From Sipunculus nudus (Eukaryota; Annelida; Sipuncula; Golfingiida; Sipunculidae), in NCBI GenBank assembly GCA_026874595.1, contig CM049307.1, positions 46,309,678 to 46,373,677 of the forward strand: a DNA stretch of 64,000 bases, written 5' to 3'. Both the position numbers and the translations under genes were made by a program. The stretch's first letter is position 1; the number at the start of each line of letters is the position of its first letter. Of the stretch, positions 1 to 15,100 are shown one piece after another. The notes under the pieces are model-generated. The model was not told where the DNA came from. It saw only the letters and a list, made by a program, of their open reading frames with translations, and made no database searches.

Positions 1-20
1 CTGAACAGATGGACTACAAG
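1..20 (+). CDS. Dynein exon (partial, AAA1)
   Basis: The last 20 nt of an exon encode EQMDYK, preceded by the final two bases of a split or truncated codon. A GT donor follows at 21-22. In outer-arm heavy chains this peptide comes directly before SIGNIYKGL, which begins the next exon, so the join is expected for the family. Confidence 0.85.
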
Positions 21-3000
21 GTACTTGACTCCTTACCTTTGTCTATGAAGTTGGATGAAGTTTACATTGTTTGTGTTTTTGTTTGTCTGAAAAAAAGAAA
101 TGTGTTTCATTGAATTTTTTTTTAAAGATTAGTCTTGGGTTAAAGTTTATTGAAAACAGGGCATGGTTTCTTGTGGGTTTTAAACATGAACTTTTGGAGC
201 ATTTTGCTTCATTTGGTGTTGTCTGGTTTAAAAAATGTCTGTCAAAAAGTATGTATTTGCATGTTTGTTAGGTGCCTTTGTTGCAGTATTTAACTTTGAG
301 ATTTTCGAAAGAATTGTGCATCACCCTGCATCAAGTAATTGTATGTATAAATCATTTGACACTAATATGACACTTTCTGATTAAGTTTCAAATATGCTCA
401 AATAATACCATGAAGAAATGTTAGAACTTTTGAGGTAAATTTTAGCGATATGTCATTTCTTCTGGGTGCCACTCCTTAGAAGTTATTTTAAGTTTGTGAT
501 ATAAGCAACCTGTATAAATTAAGAAATTTTTATATTTAATTCTTACTTCACAGTCCATTGGCAACATCTACAAGGGATTGGCCCAGTCAGGAGCCTGGGG
601 TTGTTTTGATGAGTTTAACCGCATCGCTGTGGAGGTGTTGTCTGTGGTAGCCGTGCAGGTGAAGTGCATCCAAGACGCTATCAGGGACAAGAAGAAGATC
701 TTCAACTTCCTTGGGGAAGAGATCAAACTTGTCCCAACTGTTGGTCTCTTCATTACCATGAACCCAGGCTACGCTGGTCGTACTGAGCTGCCTGAGAACC
801 TCAAAGCCCTTTTCAGGTGGGATGTGTTCTATAACTTCTGTTGAAGAAGGCATGAAAACAGATTTTTTTCTTTATTTAACCAAGACTCTATATAAAATGT
901 AATTTCAGTTAGCTTTATTTGAAGAAAATAACACATTTTATACAGGTGAAACTTAAGGAAAAAAATATTTACCAGCTGAAAATTATATTGATTTTTTTTT
1001 GTAAAAGTGCAGTATAGGTGACTAGCAGCAAACTGGCATTACTTGACTTAATATTTGTTTGAATCAAGTTTGATGTTGTCTCATTGTTTATATGAATCTT
1101 ATAAAGATGTGTGTGTGTTGATGGAGTCATCAAGTAAGCTCCCTCGTGGGAGCAGTTTAAATCAGCACCGGCCTTTAAGAAGCTAGTTTTAGGTAGATCA
1201 CCTCCACTGCACTTTTACAGCTTTTTTTTCAAATTTGCAGTAACCATGTATGCTGAAGATCGTTAAATTTTATGAAACCTGTCTCATTTGTGCAGAAATG
1301 CCACTTAAGATTTTATCATTTCTTTTAATTTGTGCATTTTGCTTCTTTCAGGCCATGTGCTATGGTGGTTCCAGACTTTGAGCTTATCTGTGAAATCATG
1401 TTGGTGGCCGAGGGCTTCCTCGATGCCCGTCTCTTGGCCAGAAAGTTCATCACACTGTACAGCTTGTGCAAAGAGCTGCTATCCAAACAGGTTGGTACCC
1501 TTTTCTTTTCTCCATGTTCATAAACAGTTTGTACACTGGAAGAAACCTGTGACTCCTTTGAAGTAGACCAGAAAAGTTTGTTTTGACCTTGCGCTTTTTA
1601 AATAGTGTTGTGTAAAGTTCATAATAGTATCAAATTTCCTTGATATTTCAATTTAAAGTAATTTAATGAGACTAAATAAAACACACAATTTTGTATAATT
1701 TTTTTTTCAGGATCATTATGATTGGGGTTTGAGAGCTATCAAGTCTGTGTTGGTGGTTGCTGGTTCACTGAAGAGGAGTGATCCAACTAGACCTGAAGAT
1801 CAGGTAAACATTTACTTTTTTTTCTGAAACGGCTGTATTTTGAAGACATAGCTGAAAATATCTTGTAAAAGTTATATATGTCATGAAAGTAGGCTTTAAA
1901 ATGAAATATATATTGAAATCTATTTAGAATTTGAATTGTTATCCTCTTTATAATAAAGAGTACCGCAGAACGTTTTAAATATGTTAGTTTCTTAAACACT
2001 CTAAATCCCATACTGATTTTAGGTCTGAGAACATAACCTACAAATCTGAGAATTCACAGATAATGATGAATTAAGGTTTTTCACAGATGCAGAGAAAGTC
2101 GTCCTTGGATGCTTAAATACTGCAGAGAGTATATATAGAAATCATATAATGATTATCCAACTATTCTTCAGGTGTTGATGAGAGCCTTGAGAGATTTCAA
2201 CATCCCTAAGATTGTGACAGATGATTTGCCAGTATTCATGGGTCTGATCGGTGACCTGTTCCCTGCCCTGGACGTTCCCAGGAAGAGAGACATGGACTTT
2301 GAGAAACAGATCAAACAAGCTGTACTGGACCTCAAACTGCAGCCAGAAGAGAGCTTCATCCTTAAGGTAAAGGGACATGCACACATGCATACGTGATGTA
2401 TGTATTGCATTGGTAATTTTTTCACATTAACTTCTATATATTCCTGTTTTAAATCAGTAATTGTTATATCTCACAGCACAAGGGTAAACTGATATGATAA
2501 AGGACTTTTTTAGTGTAATTTTATAATATATACAGTCCCTTTTGCTAGTATCACACATTTTGGCTGAAGTAGTTGTGTTTGTTCAATAAATGTAAAGTGG
2601 TGACATTCCTGATGTCACATATGTCAAAACTGCTCACAGAGGCTGCTCATAGCACAAAATCATTTTAAACAGGCTGCTGAAATCAAGTTTATCCTTCTAT
2701 CCTGGTGTTTTTCATTCAGTCCATATGGATACTTTTCTTACAACTAAAGCTGGAAACATATTTTTCTGCAGTCAAACAGTCCAAGTAAGATGACCTGTGA
2801 TCTCATATCTGCAAACCATTTGTCAAAATATAATTATCATAGACAAACCAGCAATAAGCATACAATTACCTTCTGATGTATGTGGCAGATTTGGCTTCAC
2901 AGTTCTATATTTTGTCACCAGGTGGTGCAGCTGCAGGAGCTGTTTGAAGTGCGTCACTCTGTGTTCATTGTGGGTAACGCTGGCACTGGTAAGAGTATGG

Positions 3001-6000
3001 TGTGGAAGTCTCTCTTCAAGGCTAACCAGAACATGAAGAAGAAGCCCATTGCCCAGGATCTTAACCCCAAAGCTGTCACAAATGATGAACTTTTTGGTGT
3101 CATCAACCCAGCCACAAGAGAGTGGCAAGATGGTGGGTGACAAACAGTTATATATTTATTATTATTGACAGTATTTTTCTCAGGCCATTAACACAGGAGA
3201 AACTGCCATTTAAGCGCATATTTGCAAGTCAATTGTTGGAGTTTTATTGTCAATTTATAAAATCTCAAGATGACATCTTATTAGACCATGCATTGTCTGC
3301 TTATGGGTTGGATAAAAAAAATACTGAGATTTTTTTAATCAAGATTGGATTATGCATATTTTTAGCTCAGCTGACTATAAGTCATCTGAGCTATAGTGAT
3401 CACTCTTTGTCCGTCGTCCATCTGGCCGTCCAGCCATCCGGCCGTCTGTCCGTTAACAAGGCACAAATCGTAACCACTGGACCTGGAATCTTCTTACTTT
3501 ACATCCAGAGAGGTCCATGAAAAATCTCCTTGGAAACCTGGAATTAGGTCTCTGTTACCCATATCCTTCGAGCTATGGGGCCCCAAAGTACCCCCCAGAA
3601 TTGTCAAAAATTTCATACAAAAACGTCAATATCTCATTAACTACATCACATGAAAAGTGTCTATGGAAATCTTTTAAAATAAGGTCTCTGTAAACCAAAT
3701 CCTTCAAGCTATAGGACTCCAAAGTATCCCTCAGAATAATGGACAATTTGATACAAAAGCTGAAGTATCTGAACAACTAATCCAGAGACCACCATGCTTC
3801 TTTGCATGGATATTGACCATTAAGTGTTTTTATTAGTTTCTGCAGACTGGTGGAGCCACCTGTATTTTTTTTTAAAGTTTACGCATTTTTTCTCTATTGT
3901 TGAGATATATAAATACAGACACAATCTCAGCCTGTTGGTTAATCTGTTTGATGCTTCAGTTGAATGGTTATATACTACCATTCAGATGATAAAATTTCCT
4001 TTTGCAAATCTCTTCCCAGTCAGCTGAGCGTCATGACCCATGGGTCACTTGTTATGTTTATTTATTAGTTGGAAATACATACATTGAGAAATTTGAAAAT
4101 ATGAAGTATTAATGTATAAAAATAATCACCTAAATTGATCTGACAATAGTTTTCTTCAGATGGTCTAAGAAATGAAAAAAAAAAATGAATTTTAAATGTA
4201 TTTGCAAAAACATTTACACCAAAGACACAAAAAGGTGCATGTCTAAAAAAATTGTAGGTTGAAGTTTTAAGATGTAGCTTAAATTAAAATTTTATATAAT
4301 ATAATTGAAAAATTACAATGACCATGTATGTGTTATGTCCTGCAAACCTCTGGAATCACTAGGCAATCCTCCAAAGGACCCAGGCAATGTTTTTGAATGG
4401 AATGATGGTAAGATCAGCATGGCAAATGCATGTTCATGTCAGAAAGTCCCTAGCATGTTCACATGTAAATGTTGATATTGAAAAGGCAATTACGGTCACA
4501 TTGTTCACTGTTGTGCAAAAATTTAATATGTATAACAATTTTTCACCATTTTATTCCAGCTTTGAGCATAACAAGTTTGTTAGTTTTTTTTTTTATTGTT
4601 TTTCCCTTTTTTTTTGCTTGAGAGTTCAATAGAAAATTAATACATTTAAATTTATTGTATTTTTTTACAGATATTATATCCTGCATGGGCATGAACAATC
4701 GAAAAGTATCTTGATATACTTTTTGTATTGTTCATAAACATTTGATATTTTCACCACATCGCCACAATCAAATATTTTAATTATTTTATGTTGTCTTTGT
4801 GATTTTATTTTATTATTATTTTCATACTTCATACATGTATATCCATCCTGATAAAATTTCTGATCTTTAAAGTAATTTTTTCTATTAAGTGTCAAAGCAT
4901 CACCATAACTGCCATTGTTTTTAGTGTTCTCCTTTGCAAGGACAAATGTGAATCATCGTGGAGGATACTAATGATATAAATTTGAATATGAACATTAGAA
5001 TATTTTAAAGAGCCAAGCTAAATCCAATAGATTCACATAGAAAATTTTTTCTTCAGGCCTGTTTTCCGTGATCATGCGTGACCTGGCAAACATGAGTGGG
5101 GACGGACCAAAGTGGATCGTACTGGATGGTGACATTGACCCCATGTGGATTGAGTCCCTGAACACAGTAATGGATGACAACAAGGTGCTGACCTTGGCCA
5201 GTAACGAGCGTATTCCTCTCACCCCGTCCATGAGACTGCTGTTTGAGATTTCCCATCTCAGAACCGCCACACCAGCCACAGTGTCCAGAGCTGGTATCCT
5301 GTATGTTAACCCCGCAGATCTTGGCTGGAACCCGTGAGTGTTTAAAAATGCATATTTTGCTGTAAAATTGTCTTTCAAAATTGTATCTGAATGGCTGAGT
5401 TTGAGTGTGAATTGCAAATCTAGGTCTGTTTACAACTTAATCCACAATATTTTGAAATACAAGTATCTTTCAAAATTGTATCTGTATGGGTGAATTTGAG
5501 TGTGAATTGCAAATCCAGGTCTGTTTACAACTTAATCCACAATTTAATCTCCACAACTTCTGAAATTTAATAAAGATACTGATAGTGACATAACACAAGA
5601 AAATTAGGAGATGCAACTGTCAATTTACAACAGTTCAAACACAATCTGATTATCAAATGGTCTTTATTCCATTTATAATGATGAAAAAGTGTTACTGAGT
5701 GCAGAAATATGCCTGTGGTATGAAAAACTCTAATTTGATCAGTTTGGGGATACCTTTGGTATAATACATTCTGTTCATGTTAAAATATGCTTGAATTATT
5801 AAATATAATCAATATTTGGCATACTCTCTGATGTTTGTTCATAATTAACCCTCAGGACAGTATCATGGGTATTACTTGGATTTGGTAAAATAATTAAGAA
5901 CAAATTTGGAGCACAGTTCAGGATGGTGTAAAAGTGCCTATAATTAACATGGACTATTTTGGTGCTTGTGAAATATGCAGGGATAAACGTATTATCCCGG

Positions 6001-9000
6001 ATTGGAGGTAGGTTTTCCGTTAGTGGCATGTTGGTAACACATCACTGAAATAAAATGTACTGTTTCTTATTAAAGGCAAATGTCGCTTAATGAGAACAAT
6101 TTGTCCAGATCTGTGGTAACGTATATGGTGCCTCACAGTGTCACATCCCCCCCCCTGCGATGCAGCCAAAGCACTTTGATGTGCTGCAGTGTTGTCCTGT
6201 TTTAAAAATCATCATTAAAAAAAATAACCAGCTCACATTAATTTGAGTTTGATTGTGCTATATGGTCACTCCCGTGGCACCATTGTAATAATATAGGTTT
6301 CCACATACAGGGCTTTGGTAACAAGACCCAATGAATATTGAGTTGAGAGAGATGACAGGCTGGAGTCACTGCATCAGTGTACACTTACAGTTAAGCTCAA
6401 AGGGCTATTTATTGGAGATATTGGTCACTGCATAAGAATGGACAGAGCCCTCTTTATGTATGCACATAGAAATTTATAATGGTGAATTGTTGTATTTCAA
6501 TTTGAAAATATTTTTTTTTGCAATTTCTTTTCAAATTGAAAGCCAAAATGAGGTACATGTGAGGAAGCCTTACACATTTGGTGTCATTGTTTGGATCTAT
6601 ATACATGTATATTCTATGATGTAAGTTCTGTTTATAAGTGCAGATGAATTTGTTCTCTGTGCAAGCAATTGAATTTAGTAGATGTTTGCTGGAATAAAAA
6701 AAATCTTTAAACAGTGTACGTTCAAGCAAATCCAGAAAAAAACTAAACATCAACTAAAAAAACATCAGTCATGGAATATACATATATATTTACATATTTA
6801 CAAAACTGAGTAAAATCCTCAATAAATGATTTACCAACAAAAAGACAAGCAAAAACAAATAATTGAGATACAAAATATAAACTGTTACCCATGATTGACA
6901 TATCATGCAGATGGGTACCATCCAGTATTCCTTTCAAGGTCAATAAAGAACAGGAAGGCAAGGTAAATACTGCAGTTTTTGAAAACCATACCTGAAATAA
7001 GTCAAGTGGAGTTGTTTTCATTATTAATATGATTATGTTCAGATACGTGAGCAGTTGGATTGACACACGAGAGGTGCAGTCAGAGAGAGCCAACCTGACC
7101 ATCCTGTTTGATAAGTATGTACCAACCTGTCTGGAGGTGATGAGACATCGCTTCAAGAAGATCACACCAATCGCTGAGATCAGTCATCTTCAGATGCTGT
7201 GCCATCTCCTGGAATGTCTGCTGACTCCAGAGAACACCCCTCCAGACTGTCCCAAGGAACTGTACGAGCTCTACTTTGTGTTCTGTTGTGTCTGGGCTTT
7301 TGGTGGTGCCATGTTCCAGGATCAGGTAATCCTACATGACATCAGATGTAGAATATGGATAAATATGAAATCCTACATAACATGTATACAATGTTAATGG
7401 ATATAAGATGTATAAAATATTAATAGATTTTAGATGAGTATCAGTAATATCAAGAATTTTTTGTCAGATGAGCACCTTGTATTTTGCTTATTTTTTTTTT
7501 TAAATTTCCTATTTTATGAGTTCCAGAGCTTGAAATAATGTTTTATCAGTGTAATTTATTTTATGGTTTAAATGGTCAGATTATATTTATTTCAGTAGTT
7601 ATCCTTGTTTTAAGCATAACAGAATATGTACCACTCATTTTGACAGGTTAACATGAGGTATAATGTATATTTGGATATTTAAATGAATATCATATGATAG
7701 TCCTTAAGTACATACAATGATATATACTGTTCTTTCTATCCTATAGCTGGTGGATTACCGTGTGGAGTTCACCAAATGGTGGACCACGGAGTTCAAGACC
7801 ATCAAATTCCCCTCACAGGGAACAGTGTTCGACTACTACATTGACTCAGAGACAAAGAAGTTTGAGAACTGGTCCAAGATCACTGAGAAGTTTGAGCTTG
7901 ATCCAGACATGCCACTCCAGGTAAACCATTGACTGTCAAAAAAAGATATAAAGCAGTGTTTTCATTGTGAGATATTTTGGCATACTAAATACAGAAACAT
8001 GTCAGGTCAAAGGTCATAAGATCCATGTCATGACAACTGCGGTTCCAGGATTTTCGCAGGGGGGGGTCAAAGGATGTCATTGTGTAATTATTCTGAGCAA
8101 TATACCTGTCATTGTTAAAATTGGTCTTAAAAAATTGGTGGTTGGGAGTGGGGGGGGGGGGGGGGGGGAGATCCTGTGGATCCGCACCTGCATGATGTGT
8201 CCACAGTTATCATGTACATCTATAATATTCATTCACATTCTGTGGTGGTTTGAAAGAAAACACACTGAATTTTTTCAGAATGAAGAAATAAAATATTAAA
8301 TAATATTAACTGTTTGTCACAAATTATAAAATACTCATCATGCCTGGACTTTTTAACTTTATTTTTTATAGCTGTTATGTTCCTCGGCTAGTAGGTAAGA
8401 TTATATGCATGACTTAAAGTGAATACAGTTGCACAGTAAGTGATATTTAATTATTAAGTCCTTCTAAAATGGCTACAATTACACTGTCAGTATCAGTCTG
8501 AAAGGCATTAGAGAACGTTTTAAACTTGGTGTAAAATTTATTTTTTTACTATATAAATACTCAAAAGCTCTGAAATATCCTTTAAAAGATAGTCAGTTGG
8601 CTGGAACCTCTGCTGTTTTATTATTGTTCACTCCTGTATCATTCCCTATTACCAGGCTGCCCTGGTGCACACAGCTGAGACGACTCGCATCCGGTTCTTC
8701 CTGAACCTGCTGCTGGAGAAGAAGAAACCCGTCATGTTGGTCGGAAACGCTGGTACAGGTAAAACTGTACTGATGCAGGACAAGCTGAACTCCCTGTCAG
8801 ACAACTGGCTGGTCGCCAATGTTCCCTTCAACTTCTACACCACATCCGAGATGTTGCAGCGCGTGCTGGAGAAGCCACTGGAGAAGAAAGCTGGCCGAAA
8901 CTATGGTCCCCCAGGCACCAAGAGGCTGATCTACTTCATTGATGATATGAACATGCCAGAGGTAGATGCTAATTGTGATTGTAGGTGCATTTATAATGGG

Positions 9001-9058
9001 TATAGCCTGGATTGAGGGAGGGGAGGGGGCCGAAATATTTTACAAAGGCAGTTGATGC

Positions 9059-9116
<58 letters not shown>

Positions 9117-12100
9117 ACTTCACAATAATTGCACACAATGTGCTATTTTAAATTCAATTAGAAATTTTGGTTGTACAAGATGAATAAATAAAAAAATATA
9201 TAATATTTGCAGGATCATACCTGATAAAATGTTGAAAAAAGTCCCCAGATCTCTAAATACAAGTGACAAGAATTTCATGATTGTGTTTTAGAAAATTTAA
9301 TCATAAGACTAAAGTGAAATTCTGGGAGGACAGGGAGTATTAAAGATGGTGCTATTTTGTATTCTTCAAAAGATTATTTGGAAATTGATTGGCAGTTTTC
9401 AAGTTCTTTTAAAATTAATGATGATGCTTTGGGTCCGATATTAATGATGGAACATAGATATTTATATATATAAATATATATTGTTATGCTTTGACCAGGT
9501 GGACAAGTACTTCACAGTGCAGCCCCATACACTGATCCGTCAGCACTTGGATTATAGCCACTGGTATGACCGCAAGAAGCTCTCACTCAAAGACGTCCAC
9601 AATACCCAGTATGTGTCCTGCATGAACCCCACAGCAGGTAGCTTCACCATCAACCCTCGTCTTCAGGTATGTATTTTGTCATATAAATCTTGTTTGTTAT
9701 TAAATTTTGCTTAGGACACCTACAGATAGCTCTTATAAAAATGGAAATACAGTTAAATAAGTGTACATTACTTAACAAGTCCCTGAGGATATTTAGATAT
9801 TTGACATTTTCACAGTCATTGTAGATTGATAAAGATGAACACACATGGGTCTTCTTATGAATGAGAAAGCTAGAGTTATCTCTCTTAAAATGATGACATT
9901 TCAATAAGGGACATTTTTAGTAAACTTGTCATATTTAATTATAAAACTATGATTCTTAAAAATGAAATAAATTTATTTTTCTTGTTTTTATTTAGATTTT
10001 TTATTCAGGCGTGTGTTTCTTGTGTATCCATGTTGTTCATGTCAGTGGCACTTCAGTGCCAATACTATATATTATAAGCTTCCCAGGCTTGTATTTTGAT
10101 GTAGCGTTGTATGTATACTTAATTACCAGCGCCAGTTCAGCGTGTTTGCCATGAGCTTCCCTGGACTGGATGCCCTGAAGACCATCTACAGCAGCATCCT
10201 GACTCAGCATCTACAAATGGGTAGCTTCCAACAGAGCTGCATCAAACTGGCAGCAGGAATAGTGGACGCAGGGCTGGTCCTCCACAACAAGATTGCCAGT
10301 ATCTTCCTCCCTACAGCCGTCAAGTTCCACTACATCTTCAACCTCCGAGATCTCTCCAACATTTTCCAGGTTTGTATCAAACATCTTGTCAAAATATATA
10401 AATATTTTTTTATTTTATTTTATCAATAAACAAGGAAACCCCCATATTAGTCTTATGCAGGAGCATGATGCACTGGAAATAATGGGAATTTCTTGCATAC
10501 ATGTGTACATAATTTCTGTTAGCACAGCTGAACAAATTTGTACATAGGTTTTCTTCACTTTTATATCTTCTTGTATTCTCAGAGCTCTCTTGTTTGTTAT
10601 AGACAATGTATTCTGTGTTACCAATGATCTCAAATGCATTTAAGTTGTTGAAAAATCTTTCTTGACTTGTGAATTCCTGGCAACTGGAACTGCATGAGAG
10701 GCCAGAGAAGGCATGCAAGAGGCAGTGTTTTGAATAATTTGAACTGTAATATTAATATTGTATGATTGTTGTATGATTAATAATTACAGAAAAATTCAGT
10801 AGGTCAGAAACGATAGTCACCTTCTTTATGTAAACTGTTTATGAAGCTGACTTACTGGTAATTACCATAAAACTGAAAAAATTTTGATCTGCAGGGTATG
10901 CTGTTTTCAACCCCTGAATGTGTGAAAACACCAGTTGACCTTGTGCGTCTGTACATGCACGAGGCCAGCAGAGTCTACAGGGACAAGATGGTGGATGACA
11001 AGGACATGGAAACATTTGATAAACTGTTGAAGGATAACATGAAGAAATCTTTTGAGGTAAAAACTTTACTTTTTGTAACAATTTTCATATTACACATTAC
11101 ATCATGTAATTGTCTCCAAAGCTGAAACTGGTTTGAGTAAGTTCATGATACTTAAGTAATATATATTTTTACTTAAGTAAATAATTGATTAGCAAAATTA
11201 ATAATTCATATAAACCGATTTTGTATTTTTACTTATTTTAAGCTCAGCTATATACATATTAAGAGATGTCTACCTCTGCCTATGATTTGCAGTGACATAT
11301 TTATTCTTGAACATAATGCTGGTGCACATATTTTGGCATTTGTTTAGAAAGGGCCAAAGCTTAAGGACACATTTTTAATATACAGGACTTTATTGCAGGT
11401 TGACTAAAAGAGGTTCGTTCACCTTTCGGGGAAACAGTTCAATGGGTGGAAGTAATATTACAGTTTTTATTAATGTTTTATAGGACATGGATGAAGCACT
11501 GCTCTTTGCTCAGCCACTGCAGTACTGTCATTTTTCAACTGGCATCGGGGAGCCCAAGTATATGCCAGTGGTAAAATCTGAAGACTTGAGCAAGATTTTG
11601 GCAGAGGCACAGGAAGGCTATAATGAAATCAATGCTGCAATGAACCTGGTACTGTTCGATGATGCTATTGCCCACATCCTTAGAATCAACCGAATCTTGG
11701 AAGCTCCACGCGGCAATGCCCTTTTGGTGGGCGTTGGTGGAAGTGGTAAACAGAGCTTGTCTCGTCTGGCCGCATTCATCAGCAGTCTGGATGTTTTCCA
11801 AGTCACCTTGCGCAAGGGCTATGGTATTGCTGATCTAAAATTGGACCTTGCTGGACTATACATGAAAGCCGGTATTAAAAATATGGGGATGGTCTTCCTG
11901 ATGACCGATGCTCAGGTGGCTGATGAAAAATTCCTCGTGCTCATCAATGATATGTTGGCATCTGGTGAAATCCCAGACTTATTCCCTGATGATGAATATG
12001 AAAATATTATCAGTGGAGTACGCAATGAGGTCAAGGGTGTCGGTTTAGAGGATACCAGAGAAAACTGCTGGAAATTCTTTATTGAAAGGGTCCGCAAGAT

Positions 12101-15100
12101 GCTTAAGGTATGTTCCATTTAGGCTTGGATTCTCAATGTTCATTGGGTTCAGTTTTCAAGGAAAAATTAAATTATGAAGTGGAATTCCTGATGTTAATGC
12201 TGTTTAATTTTCTAAGGGAAAATGAAAGTGTAGACTGGAATTTTTTATGTTCATGGTGTAAAGTTTACTAAGAAAAATGAAAGTAATGTTTAATTCCTGA
12301 TGTTCATGGTGTTAAGTTTATTAAGAAAAATGAAAGCATATGATTTATCTGTATGAAAAGCACTCCAACAGATAATTGTTACAATAATATGGTATTTAGA
12401 TTTCCAAGTTATTTGGAAGAGGTATATGCATGAAAACCTTTGATTTTATTACCAGTTACCAGATCTACAGTATTTTTGTGCCAACCTGAACTAAGATTTT
12501 GAAAGAACATTCTAGCTTTGAAAAATAGTGCTGCCTTGAATCTCATTTACATAAGGGTAAGAAAATATTAGCTGTATTTTAACCTTAAGAAATGTGCATT
12601 TTTTTCAAAGGAGTTCAGTTTTTTATTTGGTCATCTTTTTCTTTGCAGGTTGTACTTTGCTTTTCACCGGTGGGCAGTACATTGCGTGTCCGTAGTCGTA
12701 AATTCCCTGCTGTCACCAACACAACTAGCATTGACTGGTTCCATGAGTGGCCAGAGGATGCATTGATCTCTGTCAGTCAGCGTTTCCTGGAAGACGTCGA
12801 ACTGCTCTCTGTGAGTCACTTTTCAATGAAACTGTCAAATGAGAAACCCCACAGACCCAGCTACCTCACTGGTGCTTAGTCTTTGACAGGTTCACCCAAA
12901 CACAGTCTATTTATGATTGAATCATGTGTCACAAATGGTTGTAGGAATCATAAGTGTTGGACTATTTTATGATATAAGGAAGAATTAGCCATATCATTGA
13001 GAAAGATGCATAAAATTAATACCACATTTTGGCCATGTCTCTGTTCTGTCACGAATCTGTTCACTGGATTGTGAAATATAAAGTTCATGATAATTCATTT
13101 CAGGGTCCATTTTTGACAGTGGATTGTTCAGTATTTTGTAATGGTCAGTGACAGTTTTTTTTCTAATGATGATTTAAACAAAAAATAATCTGGCCACCAT
13201 ATCTTAAATTTCAGGTTATACTATATTGACATTTTAGTTCATTTAGTATATAATGCAGCATTTACCTTAGATCATATTGAGTTGTAAAATGCATAATGAC
13301 CAGCTTCACTTTCTCCAGTTCAACAAAACAGCTCAGCATTATCTGCGTTTGTAAGTCATAAATTGTACTTTGCAGGGGGAGACCAGAGAATCTGTTTCCC
13401 AATTCATGGCATACGTGCACAAATCTGTGAATGAGGCGAGTGCAGCTTACCTCCAGAATGAGAGACGCTACAATTACACCACACCAAAGAGCTTCCTGGA
13501 GCAGATTGTCCTGTACCAGAATCTGCTGAAGATGAAGCACAGCGAGCTGATTGGAAAGATGCAGCGTCTAGAGAACGGTCTGGAGAAGCTCAAGAGCACA
13601 GCTTCACAGGTATACATAAGCTGGATCATCGCATTCTTCAGTTATCTATGTTTAGATTTTAACATCTTAAATGTTTAAACTGACCACTGTTATTTTGATA
13701 ATATGGTATAATTTCTGACTTTTCAACAATTTTTTACATTGAATGGTCATTTGATTGCTTAATGAATAAATTATTTTCTAATAGGAATGTTATTTGAAAA
13801 TGAAAAAAAAAATGATTTTATTCAAGAGGTGTCAACTTCTCAAAAGATTGATAATTCTTTTGTGATTTATACATGAATCTGGTCTTATTATTTTCAATTT
13901 CTTACTTCAAAATATTCTATATACAAAGACATCATGTTCACCATGATAATGCATGGATAACGCATGATATAGTTTGAAAGAATGTCAGGCATAGGAAAGG
14001 TTATAATCAAGAATAACTGTACTCCTAATTAGGTGGATGACCTGAAAGCCAAACTGGCCGCTCAAGAGCAAGATCTAGCCGTAAAGAACGAGGAGGCAAA
14101 CAAGCTGATCCAGGTCGTGGGAGCCGAGACGGAGAAAGTGTCAAAGGAGAAAGCCATAGCCGACGATGAGGAAAAGAAGGTGCAGAAAATCAACGAAGAT
14201 GTCTCCAAGAAACAGAAAGACTGTGAGAGAGATCTGGCAAAGGCTGAGCCAGCTCTGATTGCTGCCAAAGAAGCTTTGGACACTCTGAATAAGGTGGGGT
14301 AGTCTGGTGATAAGGAAAATCTTGCTTGTTGTCTACTATCTCACTCATGAAACCCTTTGAAAGCCTTTAATACCAATATGGTCTTTTTAAAGGACCACTG
14401 GTTTCACCTGAACATTGTCATTAAATCCTTACTTGTACACTTCAACAGAGGCCTAGCATCCTCCAACCTAGCAGGCAGTTGCAGGGACCTTCAGTCGATA
14501 TCTTTAACTGGAAATTCTATATACAAATGTTCCAAGGAAACCTTAGGCATGAATTGATAACACAGGAACAAGATACCTGCTTCCAGTATATTTAAGTAAC
14601 ACCAAAAAAAAGGTTGCGTCTCAGGCACTTTTTTTCAGAAAATGGTGAGGGTGATATTTTTCTTTTACTTTTTTTGTATGTTTGGATAAAAACTTCATAT
14701 GATCAGCAAAAAGCATGATAATAACACAATTGTTTTGCTAAACAGGTAAAAGCACTAAAAATAAAGGAAATCTGATCAAAATTGTATTATTTTAACTATG
14801 TGAAAGAAATGTCCAAGCAGCTGAAAAAGTTTCTATTGAAAATCAAATTAAAGGATTTTTGGTGCACGGGGTTAAAATTGAAACGTGCAGAGCATGAGAA
14901 CCCTACTTTAATATTTTATCGGCCAAATCCAGTAAATTTAATATCTGGCAAAACTAATTTTTAAACATTTTATCCCCTCTGATAATGTTCAGGTTGACTG
15001 GTACCAAGCAAAGACTATTAAATGCTCCTAATGGAATTTTGTCATTTATTAACCAGCTAAAAGAAAGGTTTCTGCTCATTGTAATGCAGGGAGTCATTTG

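Noticed and set aside
3122-3520. 132-codon ORF in the dynein intron
   Set aside because: It begins in the exon and runs through the splice donor into the family A repeat. Chance open frame.
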